Assembly (NCBI GenBank): GCA_027924645.1
Contig: BSBN01001807.1
Location: forward strand, 12,170,001 to 12,234,000
From: Cunninghamia lanceolata
Taxonomy: Eukaryota > Streptophyta > Pinopsida > Cupressales > Cupressaceae
DNA length: 64,000 nucleotides
Direction of reading: 5' to 3'
The position numbers and the translations under genes are program-made. Of this stretch, positions 47,855 through 58,194 are shown piece after piece. The first letter of the stretch is position 1, and each line of letters starts with the position of its first letter. The notes below the pieces were generated by a model that had not been told where the DNA came from, did not search any database, and saw only the letters and a program-made list of their open reading frames with translations.

Positions 47855-48134
47855 AAACATGCAATGCAAATACGTGTGTGTGTGAAAGAACCAGATAGAA
47901 CCCAACACGTGTTGTCAAAAAGCTAGGTCCCCTCTACCTGAGCCATGCTCGTCCTTCGACAAGACCTGCAGACAATCAAACTCATCACAACTTCAATAGG
48001 TTAGTCCCAAAATATAGCCGAAGCAACTGAATTTTAAGCCAATAATATATCAATAACCAATGTCATCAACTAATGTTCAATGATTTCTATTGTAATTAAT
48101 CAATTAGGTAAATTTGAAAGTCTGAAATGTGATA
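47855..48134 (-). repeat. 5' LTR remnant of chromovirus B (280 bp)
   Basis: Aligns with 44680-44962 with about 16 substitutions and a 2 bp gap. Only the start of the LTR is kept; it is joined to the RT linker at about 47855, the deletion breakpoint. Confidence 0.88.
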
Positions 48135-48139
48135 ACGCT

Positions 48140-51100
48140 CTAAAGCATTCACCTCCAAATTGTGTGCATCCATTTCTATACACGGGGTACAAAATAGGAG
48201 GTCCATTATTATGAAACTGGGAATTAGCCATATCAAACAAAATCTTTCTATAGCATCAACTTGTGGTGAACTATGCATTTTTGTAACAAGAAAAATAGAG
48301 AAATGATTTAGTCATGTGTCATTTGAAATATCTTTCCCATGAAAAGAAGGTATAGAGAATACATAATGGCCACAAAATATTTAAAGTAAAAATTGTTGTT
48401 GTATAAGCTAGATTATTGTTATAGTTGTTGTGAAAATTGTTTAAGTTTTTGCTAGACTGTTGTCCTTTTTACAACTGAAAAATGTGAGGAATTAAGCATG
48501 GATTTTATGATTAAAGAGAGAAGATTTCTAAATTGAAGCTTAACATTATCTCGAAGTTCAAGGTGTAATTATGAATGGGATTTGAGCATTTGTTAGTGAG
48601 GCTTTATCATTATCCTCAAAATGAATCAATTTATGCATATTTAAGAATACTTTAGGATTTCATCTTTCAATTGCTTTTTAGATTGCAAGGATACCTATGT
48701 TTAAGTTTCAAGACATTTTGGGTTGTGACTTTTCAACTTATCATCGATGTTACAACTTGAAATGTGTTTTCAATAACAATTATAGAGGTGTTCACAAATA
48801 TTTTTAATAATATGCTTAGTTTGTTGTTTTTATCTACAATACAGGAGTTGTGAGTAAATATGATGGATTAGAGGATTTGTGGGCTTTGCATTGAAAAAAA
48901 AATCAGTAGTAAATTACTCAAGAAAAATCCACTACACGAATGTCTCCATTTTGAAAAAAAAATGAACCCCAAAAAATTTCTAGCAGTTGCTGCAAATTTG
49001 CAATCTCCCTTTCCATTGGTTACTTCTAGAATTAAAGCTTAAGGTTAGATTTATTCATGTGCTCCTATTTTGAGCTTATTTTGGGACCCCATGTACAGAA
49101 ATTTTAAACACGGTAAATGAGTGCTACAGGTTAAGCGTAAATAAGTTGGATTACATAAATTATTTTGTGTTATGCACCAGAACTATTAGATAAAATGTAA
49201 TTTGTACCCATTTGGACCCTAGTTTAAATCACATACACCCAGTGACCACAAAATTCTTCTATTTGGGTGGTGTTTTATTCTTTGTGGCTTATTCTTCATG
49301 TTCATATACTTTCATTCTGAGTATAATTCCTTTAGAAAGGTCATCTTAGTGACAATAACCTCATCCCAAAATTAAATACATTTGATTTAATTCATTGACT
49401 ATTTTACATCATTAGATTTATTGAACCACATCACATTATGATAAAAATACAATATTCCCCTAAAAAAAACAACACTTATTGTAGATGCCTATCCCGTTCC
49501 CGTTTTGTGCCATTGCTAGTCATATTTTAGGAAGAAATTAATCACCAACAGTGAAAGGTATATGTATTTGTATATATGCATGATGTTACTATACCCTTTA
49601 TTAAGGTGCGAGCTGCAACTTTACCATGGCGAAAGAGAGACAGAAAAAAGTTTCGGAGAGGACGAGGATGAAAACAGAGAGCCGTTAAAATCTTCCGTGC
49701 CGGCTTTCTGATATTGTCACTCAGCTGTCGTATTAACAGGGAATGCGAGATAAAGGCACTTTTCTGTCAATCAATGCAGTGAGTGGAGATCAATAATGAA
49801 GGAAAGCTGAAAAAGGTTGATCCTTTCGATCCGATATTGCGCTAGTACTTGTAGATTCTGAAACTTTAATGTTTTAAAAGGGCAACCAGACAAAAAACTT
49901 GGAACCAAAATTTCAATTTTGAATTTTATTAAAATTTCTGTAAAATCTTCATTTAAATGACATTTGCTGATGTGTATAGATTGATAGAAAGCTAGATGTT
50001 TCACTTTGCCATTTGTCGTCTGAAAATCTCTCATTTTACGATTTCCAGTTGGTTTCTTCTTTTTAAATCTTCCATTTTTTAAAGATCTACCAGGGACTTA
50101 CTTTTATTTCTGGATTACCTTCAACAACACTGCTGCAACTTCCCTGTATACTTTTTTCCCCGTTTGTATGCATAAAATGAGAGAAGAAAATTCTTCGCAT
50201 GCTACCAGACTTCTTGAGATTACTAGACTTGAGTAGATCTGTTTTAACACAGAATTTATGCTCTTGCATTGACTAGCCACTAGCCAGAGCCTAGAACACA
50301 CCCTGTAAGTTGGGCATAATTGCTTAGGTGCAAGAAATTTTTATTGCTAAAACTGAAAGAGCAATAATGATAAGTTTCATGCCAATCACAGAGGGTAATT
50401 TATCCTACTACAAGTAGAGTATATCTTCCATGTTTAATTTTTAGGACCGGGACAGGTTGAGAACAGATTTTCTGAATTTATGGCTCTCACATTTACATCT
50501 CAGTAAATCCGTTAGTGAGGTGATTTGGCTGTTCTTAAATATTATTTACTTCAACAGTCAAAAGTTAATTTTGGCTAATAAAAATAGGACAAATATTTAC
50601 TACTTTTTATTGTGAATGAAGTATAAAATCACTATTGATTATTTGACCATTGAATGGATGATATTTAAATAAAGTGAGTTGACTTTGATCAAAAATCAAG
50701 ACAAAATTCCAAATGTTAAAAATGATCTTTAAGAAAGGCCTCTCTCAGGACTGCTAAAATTCCAACGGTACAAAATGACAAATGGATCTTCTAGAGCTAT
50801 GTTGGATTTGACTATCCCATATTGATGTTAATTGTGAAATAATTGTGAAATAAGTAATACTTAGAAGGCATTACGTGCAGCAAAAGATTCCACAATGTGG
50901 AACAGGCTTTGCGCATAAAAGGCCCTGGGTTGATGTGTCAGCATCATCTCTCCCCATTGGTAACATCACTAAGGTGCTTGTGAGCTTTGTGGATCCCCTT
51001 GTTTTGCTATGACTTAATACATGGTTAGGAATCCTACAAAACTAATAGTAAATATGTGTAATTCAAAGTTGAAGGCGCAAGTTCCAGATAATTTACAAAC

Positions 51101-51886
51101 TATAAAACTGGGTTGCGATTATCTCACTTAATGATATCTAATTCAAAGTTGATCATGGAAGTACAACTAATTTACAAAATAAAAGTTGGGGGTTGTGGTT
51201 GTCTCCCATTGATAATGATTTAGTAGCAAGCTTTCGGTTGTGGTTATATCTGATTGTTCTTGTTGAACTGATGATTCTTTATAGTTCTGAAATTCCGTAA
51301 AATAACATTGTTTATTGGCAATTATGAAAAATGCCTTGAATTACTAGGACATAGGCTATACGCCTTTCCAAGGCTGGTGCAAAATTTTAGCAACAAATTT
51401 GGTAATTTCTCTACTTGGTAATTACTTAGAGACCATTGTTGTCGTAGGAGATGAAGCTTGTAGGATGCCGAGATTTTAATACTAGTGGCAGAATTTTGGG
51501 GACAACTAGCAGCTCAAAATATCTTCATTTAAGCACACAGAGAAAGTGTGACTATCATCCATTACAAAGTGCGAGATTTTGGGAAATCGTCACTATCCTA
51601 TCTTTCCACTATTGTTTCTAACAACAGCAATGGTTGTTTAAGGAAAATAACTTTATTAGTTGTGCTGTCACTGGAGTGGGTGACTTTTGGAGGGAATTTG
51701 TTTTGCTGCCTAGTTTTAGAGAAGGGAACAAGTTTTTGGAGGCAACCAGAAGTAACGTACCTCCTGTTTTGGTAAGCAAAAACTGGTTAGTCACCTTACA
51801 ATCTTGATCCTGCAAGAAACAAAAAACCTTCAATGAGTCCCTCAATCTTTTATTATGCCCATCTCAGCACCTAATTTCACATGCCA
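48140..51886. other. Unassigned DNA between chromovirus B and the hAT-like element
   Basis: No convincing gene. Contains repeat R1 copy 2, a perfect 15-mer palindrome TTCCACAATGTGGAA (50888-50902), an imperfect tandem pair of about 80 bp starting ATTCAAAGTTGA (51061-51140 and 51141-51222), and a GC-richer patch at 49620-49760. Confidence 0.4.
49306..49450 (+). repeat. Dispersed repeat R1, copy 2
   Basis: Partner of 40223-40374; about 10 percent divergent by eye. Confidence 0.85.
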
Positions 51887-51894
51887 CTGTAAAG

Positions 51895-52657
51895 CTATGT
51901 TATTAGAAACGAGAAATGGACAACGGCAATGTGACAAAAAACGGGATATTTTGAGGTTGCAAACGGATTTTAGATACATATATTTTTTCAAAATTTTAGG
52001 TTTATTATAAAGTAAAACAATGAGAATAAAGGTAGGAAAAAACAAAAAGTACATCTTTATAAATATATATTTTTATAAAATTTGTTTTGTAAAAACCTTC
52101 ACACATTTATGTTTTTAAAAAACATAAAACTACTTTCCATAATAATTAAACAGTCTAAAAGCCAGACATTTATGTTTGAAAAAAACAAAAACTTAATCTA
52201 TAAAATTTGTTTTGTAAAAAAACTTCATACATTTATCTTTGAAAAAAACAAAAGCTAAATCTATAGAATTTATTTTATAAAAAAAAAAAAATTTCAAACC
52301 ACACATTTATTTTTTAGCAATAATTAAATGTTATTAAAACCATGCATTTATTTTTTTAATAAAATTTGTTTTGAAAAAACAAAACTACTTTCCCTAATAA
52401 ATAAAAAATATTATAAAAATACACAAACTTTTAATAAAAATCACTTTTATCCCATAATAAATAAATAAACAATATCATGAAAAAATCTTTAATCGTTTAA
52501 TAAAAATAATTTTCTTTATAGAAAGTTGGGATTGCAAATTGAAAAAAAAAATGGAGGTTCAGCAAACTGTAACGCAGAAAGGCGTTTCCGTTGCCAACGG
52601 CGTTTCGGCCGTCCGAAACGGAAATGCCGCCAAACCGTCACGTTTCTGGTAACTATG
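51895..52657. mobile_element. hAT-like non-autonomous element (763 bp)
   Basis: Terminal inverted repeats CTATGTTATTAGAAACG (left) and CATAGTTACCAGAAACG (right, reverse complement), with further similarity inward over about 60 bp. Flanked by an 8 bp direct repeat CTGTAAAG (51887-51894) and CTGCAAAG (52658-52665), differing by one transition; 8 bp duplications are typical of the hAT superfamily. It has no transposase. The interior (52060-52460) is four AT-rich imperfect units of ATAAAATTTGTTTTGTAAAA, and the right end (52570-52650) is GC-rich with palindromes around GTTTCGGCCGTCCGAAAC. Confidence 0.8.
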
Positions 52658-52665
52658 CTGCAAAG

Positions 52666-53291
52666 TAAGTAATTTTTAGAAGCTAATAACAGGATACATG
52701 GAGAACTGCATCATTTATAATTCCCTTAGCAAAAATTCTATTGATTGATTCTCCCCGTGTTCCTGGAGCCGTATTCTCTAAGTATTTCAAACATCTAACT
52801 AGAGACCGATGTATCCCTGATAAATTATGAAGTCAAAATGCATCAAATCGGTCGTCACTTGTGGGTACTTGGATTAGGTTCTTGTAATAAAGTCAAAATT
52901 AACTAGAACCTAAGAACTAATATCTGTGATCTGAAATAATACAGGAATCCATCAGGGGGAGTAAAAGTTTGGGACAGCGATATACAAGTGTCTCTCCACA
53001 ACTTGAAATGATATATTATACAAAGAAGGAATTACAGAGACGCATTCCCTTTGGATTTCAGTAAAACAGACATGAAATCATACTACAAAACTCTTAGCAT
53101 AGGGATATGTCACTATAGTATATATCTTGTAAATTAAGACAACACATGGATAACAACCATGCGGTAGAGAAGGCATGGCACCAAAACAACTCGCTATGAT
53201 AGTACAACACAGAGTGGGGATGCAAACACATCAACTGGGGTGGCTTCATTCCAAAGCCTTTGCGGCAAATAATGCCACTCAGAAAATATAT
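52666..53291. other. 3' flank of the DUF247 gene
   Basis: No ORF; presumably includes the 3' UTR of the minus-strand gene. No clear polyadenylation site chosen. Confidence 0.35.
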
Positions 53292-54755
53292 CTACAAAGG
53301 TCTACGATTATGTGGCAGTTGATAATATGAAAATAATGTCTGCAAGAAAGATAGGATAAGCAGAGTACATGCTCCCACCACTGATGCAGCTCGCCATGGC
53401 TTTGATAAATGTTCCTGAAAAAACTCACCCAGTAAAACTCCATACCTGCTTCTGTAATAAGCATTGACATCCTTGATAGTTTGGTCTATAGGCTTATATG
53501 CACTCCTCCATATTGATCTGCGAATGCCATTCCACAGATTGCTTATTTCTTTATCACTTCCCAAGTCACTGCTGATGATTCCATACTTTTTCAGCACTGC
53601 AACATCATTAGGAGTGTCAATGAGTCTGTCCATCAAATCTGCATAGCAAGTGAACACTCTGGTTTTCCACATCATGAATGCTTCCACTGCCACCATATTT
53701 CTCAAGAAAACATCTGTTCTGTAATCCATTGCTATACAGGGGAGAAACAGTGTAGAGCTGGCTCTATCAAACCTTATTTCTCCAGATGCCCATGTAAAAG
53801 GAGCAAATTTTACTCCTCTCCTGTGTAATTCTGTGGCCGAAGGCAGATTTTTGTCCGTTTTGATATATGATTTTGGAGACAAAAGCTCTCTAAATCTTGA
53901 TGTTATCTGGCGAAGGAAGTGGAAACTTTTGACCCTCTCCATGGTTCTATTCTGTTCCTCTTCAACAAAGACATTAAGCCGACCAACATTTTTCTCTGGG
54001 ACAACAAAATTGTAAAGGCATTCCAGTAGATGCCTTTCATCAAGGGAAATATTGGAGTGTACTAGTGTATTGGAACGATATGAATCTCCAACATGCATGA
54101 AAGGGGAAAACATCTTGCAGGCACTTGAAATTGTCATTTTAAGCTTGTCCAATGCTTGAGTTTCTGAGCCAGTCTCCCATGCCAGAACTTTTTTCAAAAT
54201 GAAGAGTGGGACTTGGTTCTCAAGCTTAAAAATATCAGCCTGAAGTGGGAAGAACAATGGGCTCTTTCTTTCTGGGTGAAAAACTGCATCCATGCTTTGA
54301 AAATAAGGGTTTGCCTGTTCAAATCGTGGGCTCTGACATTGGTTGTAGCAGCCAATAAACTCCAGAATAAACACCGCATCTCGAGCCATCATCCACCCAA
54401 GTACTTCATTTCCGCATTCAATAGGATCATTGTAGCTGTTCCTTATCTCCTCTTCCATACCAATGATCTCCCTAACTAAATTCTCAAAAGGCTCCTTCTT
54501 TGCTCTTTTCTCAACTTGGATGGTAAGCCGAGATTTATATCTTTCAGACTCGTACAGTTCAAGTTTAAGGTGATGATAAGGTCCCAGAGAAGCTACCTGA
54601 GGCAGGTAAGCTTCTGGCCTTTCACTACGCAAGGGCTCCGGTACAGTGAAAATAAATGGATGCACATGAGATGCTATCCCTTGTTCTTCTCCATGGTTTT
54701 GTGCGTTTTTTATTTGCTGCAGCCATTGAGAAGCCCCTACTTTAGGAAGAGCCAT
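53292..54755 (-). CDS. DUF247 (UPF0481) family protein, intact single exon
   Basis: 487 aa from ATG at 54755 to TAA at 53292. This is the first in-frame ATG: a stop lies just upstream at about 54810 and the GTG at 54806 is unlikely; context AGGATGG is favourable. Family landmarks: an N-terminal block with FTVPEPLRSERPEAYLPQ, then SLGPYHH; a middle part with RDAVFILEFIGCY and LENQVPLFILKKVL; C-terminal hydrophobic helix at about 457-477 (VVGACTLLILSFLQTLF) followed by a short basic tail. Length and layout match plant DUF247 proteins, which are mostly single-exon and membrane-anchored at the C terminus. Biochemical activity is unknown; some grass members are S/Z self-incompatibility determinants, which does not imply that role here. 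It is the only undamaged non-transposon gene seen in the window. Confidence 0.93.
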   Translation of the reverse strand: MALPKVGASQWLQQIKNAQNHGEEQGIASHVHPFIFTVPEPLRSERPEAYLPQVASLGPYHHLKLELYESERYKSRLTIQVEKRAKKEPFENLVREIIGMEEEIRNSYNDPIECGNEVLGWMMARDAVFILEFIGCYNQCQSPRFEQANPYFQSMDAVFHPERKSPLFFPLQADIFKLENQVPLFILKKVLAWETGSETQALDKLKMTISSACKMFSPFMHVGDSYRSNTLVHSNISLDERHLLECLYNFVVPEKNVGRLNVFVEEEQNRTMERVKSFHFLRQITSRFRELLSPKSYIKTDKNLPSATELHRRGVKFAPFTWASGEIRFDRASSTLFLPCIAMDYRTDVFLRNMVAVEAFMMWKTRVFTCYADLMDRLIDTPNDVAVLKKYGIISSDLGSDKEISNLWNGIRRSIWRSAYKPIDQTIKDVNAYYRSRYGVLLGEFFQEHLSKPWRAASVVGACTLLILSFLQTLFSYYQLPHNRRPL

Positions 54756-55359
54756 CCTTTCTGGTTTTCCAATTCCAAAATAAGGAATGGGGAGAGGATC
54801 GAACACCTTTCAGAGATTTGTTCAGTACTTTGCCTTGTGGGTACTCATATAGTTGGACAAGGAATTATTATTTCAGACAAGGCTATGAAAAGAGCTTTGT
54901 CTCATGGAGAGGTTGCAACCTTAAAATTGCCCTCACAGTAAGCAGGGCCCAGGGATTTTAGCATTCCATTAGAATCAATTGTATAGTGTGGTAGGCCTGG
55001 TCAGCACTTCAACTTCATTGCTACAAATGCAAGGGGAAAATGCTTGATTTGACATCGTGCACATGTTTTTTTCTTGGTGGTGATAGAATGTCCAGATTAT
55101 TTCACAGAAACTAAAACGATTTTAGCTACTTAATGTTGATAACTTTTAGTGCCTGACCAAACATGCACAGGTCCAGTAAAACAAGAAAAACAAAAAAAAA
55201 ACGTGCACAGGTATATTACATAAGGATAGACGAGAAAATCTCAACAAAATGATTAGGAAAACTCAGTAGAAGATTAGGAAAGCTCAGTAGAAGATTTGAC
55301 GTGCCAGTGATGCTACAAAAGTTTGAATAGAAACCTCCACTCAAGGCATGAACAAGTAG
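54756..55359 (-). promoter_or_regulatory. Upstream region of the DUF247 gene
   Basis: Non-coding on both strands and presumably contains 5' UTR and promoter. I could not fix a TATA box or start site. Confidence 0.35.
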
Positions 55360-55373
55360 AGTTTTCAATCCAT

Positions 55374-55763
55374 ATCTTTATGGGACCTTGTTTCTTTGTA
55401 TCTGCTGTCAGCTGTGAGCTTTTACCTGGCTATTGATGGTGGGTATTTGTTTGGACTCTTGGAGGATTGTAATTTGTATTCCTCTATTTTTAGCTGGACG
55501 TTTGTTTGTGTGTTTGATACTGTGTATGTTGCTGCTGCCCGTGATTCCGGGCGGCTGGCTGCTCGTGTCCGTGGGATTTGGCTGTTGGTGCTCCATTGTT
55601 TGGTTGCACTTTCGCTATTATTCGTAGACGCCTTTTTTTTTTTTTGTTTTTTGTTTTTTTGGGTTATTTCTTTTATGTCTGCTTTTCTTTTTTGATGTCT
55701 TTTCCCCTTGCAAAGCTACTTTTTAGCTTCTACACGTTGTAATTTCTTATTCATTTACAATAA
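55374..55763 (+). mobile_element. Probable 5'-truncated LINE tail
   Basis: The segment is bounded by the 14 bp direct repeat AGTTTTCAATCCAT (55360-55373 and 55764-55777), T-rich in its last third, and ends TTTACAATAA with an AATAAA overlapping the repeat. A long target-site duplication and 3' end with AATAAA fit a truncated non-LTR retroelement; no reverse transcriptase remains, so the class is inferred. Confidence 0.45.
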
Positions 55764-55914
55764 AGTTTTCAATCCATGCTCAAATAGGCCTTAGTGGCCA
55801 AATTTCCACATCTTGTAATTTCTTATCCACTTACAATAAAGTTTTCAATCCATACACTTATTTATTTAGCTTAAATAATGTTCAAATAGGTCTTAGTGGT
55901 CAAATTTTCACATC
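55738..55914. repeat. Tandem duplication including the LINE-like tail
   Basis: TTGTAATTTCTTATYCAYTT...TTTTCAATCCAT...CTTAGTGGYCAAATTT occurs at 55738-55812 and again at 55813-55914, the second copy with about 26 extra bases. Confidence 0.85.
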
Positions 55915-57217
55915 TCTTTTTTTTTTTTTTAAAGACTCGATAGCCCCCCATAAATTGCAATTTGCCTGGTAATTTTTTTTCACGTGAGAACACACCCTCA
56001 ATTATTATTAGTAGATTTTATATATAATTTAGATGATGACCTTTATTGCAAAATTTCTTACCAATTATTATAAAAATTGGAAAGTTTCTAATCAATCATT
56101 TAAATATGACAATAGATTTCTATATTAGATTTAGGTGGTTGCTTTTCCCATTAATTTTCACAATTTTTATTATAAAGTAGATTTGTTTATGTAACTAAAA
56201 ACATACAATTATAGTGAATTGTTTAAATTTTAGTTGTATTCATTTAGTTAAAATCTGATCTAAACATCAAATAATTAGTATATAATTAAATCACATTAAT
56301 TTAAGCAAATAAGCATGAGAGTAAGGATTAATTAGCCCTAGATGAAAGGAAAGAGGAGACATTAGAGATGCACGTTTGCATTTTTACTATTGGAGGTCTA
56401 TTGAAGTTGGCATGTTGTACTTTGTTAGAAATCAGCTATGAGACTTCATGGGAGTGTGCACACGTGTCCTTTGGGCAAGTTCGTGAATTGTATCATGTGC
56501 TAACATTTTGGTTGACACGTTGTTGACTTCAAGCAATGTTTTGCATGTTGTTAACATTCATTCCACCCCATAATTTGATTGAGAATATCTCTAGCATTTG
56601 ATGAAGGATGAGTATGCTCATGCAAGTGATCAAAGATCAACTTCATAACATCATCCTCAAAATTATTAGACCAAGGAGTCTTGCACATCACTGTTCAATT
56701 GCATTTTACAATACTATCATAAAAAAGCTTTCTCCTTTTCACATATCTCATTACCACCCTTGTATTAAAACAAGTATTTCATTTGAAAGAATTTGACACA
56801 AGTTATGAACATTTTTGGAGTTACAATAGAAGTCATCATCACTCTCCTTGAGATGGTTTTATCAATAAAGCAAGATGTTTTACCATTTGAACTCAAACAT
56901 TTTGCCACAATTATGACAACTTCTTTTCCTAGGCTTATTTTCTTTTCTTTCTATGAAATCTACACCCAATAATTATAATGGCTACAAGTCATATCATCAC
57001 AATTAAGTAGACTTTCTAATAATTAAGCTTTTCCAATTGTTGATTGACAAGTAAAATACTTGTCAAATATTTTCTTAGAATTTCTATTAATTGACCTCTT
57101 TTTATCCAATGTAAGATTTGTATTTGTCTATATCAATCCCAACTAAATGATCTAAATTCTTCTAAGGATTTTTCCCTTGATTAAATTCTCATATACATCT
57201 CGAGATAGAAGAGGTTG
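55915..57217. other. Unassigned AT-rich DNA
   Basis: No intact gene. Minus-strand pieces near 56900-56960 read KRSCHNCGK-like residues, possibly a zinc-knuckle remnant in line with the repeats that follow, but too short to assign. Confidence 0.3.
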
Positions 57218-57400
57218 AGATCACCCTTCAATATCAATATGAGGTTGGACAACATCAAGAATATCAATATGAAGTTAGGTGACATTAGGAATATCAATAT
57301 GAGGTTGGGTGGCATCAGGAATATGAATATGAGGTTGGGCCTCCTCTTCAACATGTATACGAGGTTGGGCCTTCTCTCCAACATCTAGTTAACTTTTAGA
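57218..57400 (-). repeat. 30 bp minisatellite, coding-like on the minus strand
   Basis: Six imperfect units around ATATCAATATGAGGTTGGRY. In one minus-strand frame each unit encodes ten residues (QPHIDIPDAT and variants) with two stops, so it may be a tandem-repeat region of a decayed protein gene. Confidence 0.8.
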
Positions 57401-58189
57401 ATCTACTCTAGTATCCAAATGAGGCTAGGCCTCCACACCAAATTCACTACTTGACACATGCAATTAATCCAAATGAGATTAATAATATTTATTTTTTCAT
57501 TTAATCCTTAGTATTCAACACATATGTGAATAGGCCCATGGTGTAATGAAAAGAACCATGTTTTATAGCACAATCCTTAAGAGTTCTTGGAAAGGGCTTA
57601 GCCAATAGCCTATCCTCATATAGAAAATCCACATATGTTGTTCTAAATGAGCTTAACCTTGTGCTCATTAATGTCATATAGAACTAATGAGTTGGGAAGA
57701 GGGGCATAAAGGAGTCCAAACATAATGGTGTGTATAGGCATATATCGAGGTACAAAATGAGGTGTGGACATGGTAGAGAGGTGAGTGGAGGAAGTAGTAA
57801 TGGCACAAGAAACATGCATGGTGGATGAAAGAGGGGTAGAGGTGTAAAACATCATGTATAAGGCATGCACATGTGTCTCAAGAGGAGTATAGTTAGGAGG
57901 TAGGCAATAAAGAGGGGTCAAAGTGGAGGAAGTGAATGCATTAGTAGGTGTATGTGTCATAATATGTGGTAGTACACAGTGGATCAAATTAAGGTACAAG
58001 TGGGTATAAGTGAAGAAAAGGGATGAGTAGATGCATTAATAAAAGAAGTAGATGAAGCACAAACCCTAGAAGGAGAGATGCATTAACAATAATAGAGGAA
58101 CATAAAAATTTAAGATTAAAAAGTGATTTAACACAAATTAGAAAATATAGAAATTTGAAACTCTAAAACTGGACTTTTAAAGATAAAGG
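57401..58189. other. Unassigned DNA left of chromovirus C
   Basis: Contains a 118-codon minus frame (57643-57999) rich in Thr, Pro, His and Ser without recognisable domain; I do not call it a gene. Confidence 0.3.
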
Positions 58190-58194
58190 GAGAC

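Larger units (their letters stand above)
41346..48134 (-). mobile_element. Chromovirus B (Ty3/Gypsy, Tekay/Del-like), internally deleted
   Basis: A 3.6 kb 3' LTR (41346-44962), a PPT, minus-strand RT-RNase H-integrase-chromodomain, then a 280 bp piece of the 5' LTR (47855-48134) fused straight onto the protease-RT linker. gag, protease, primer site and most of the 5' LTR are deleted. Candidate target-site duplication: GCGCT (41341-41345) and ACGCT (48135-48139), one transition apart. Outer LTR ends have become TA (left) and TA (right) in place of TG/CA, by transitions. The same family as element C. Confidence 0.85.

Noticed and set aside
57643..57999. 118-codon minus-strand ORF
   Set aside because: No domain, Thr/Pro/His-rich, next to decayed repeats and without conserved features.
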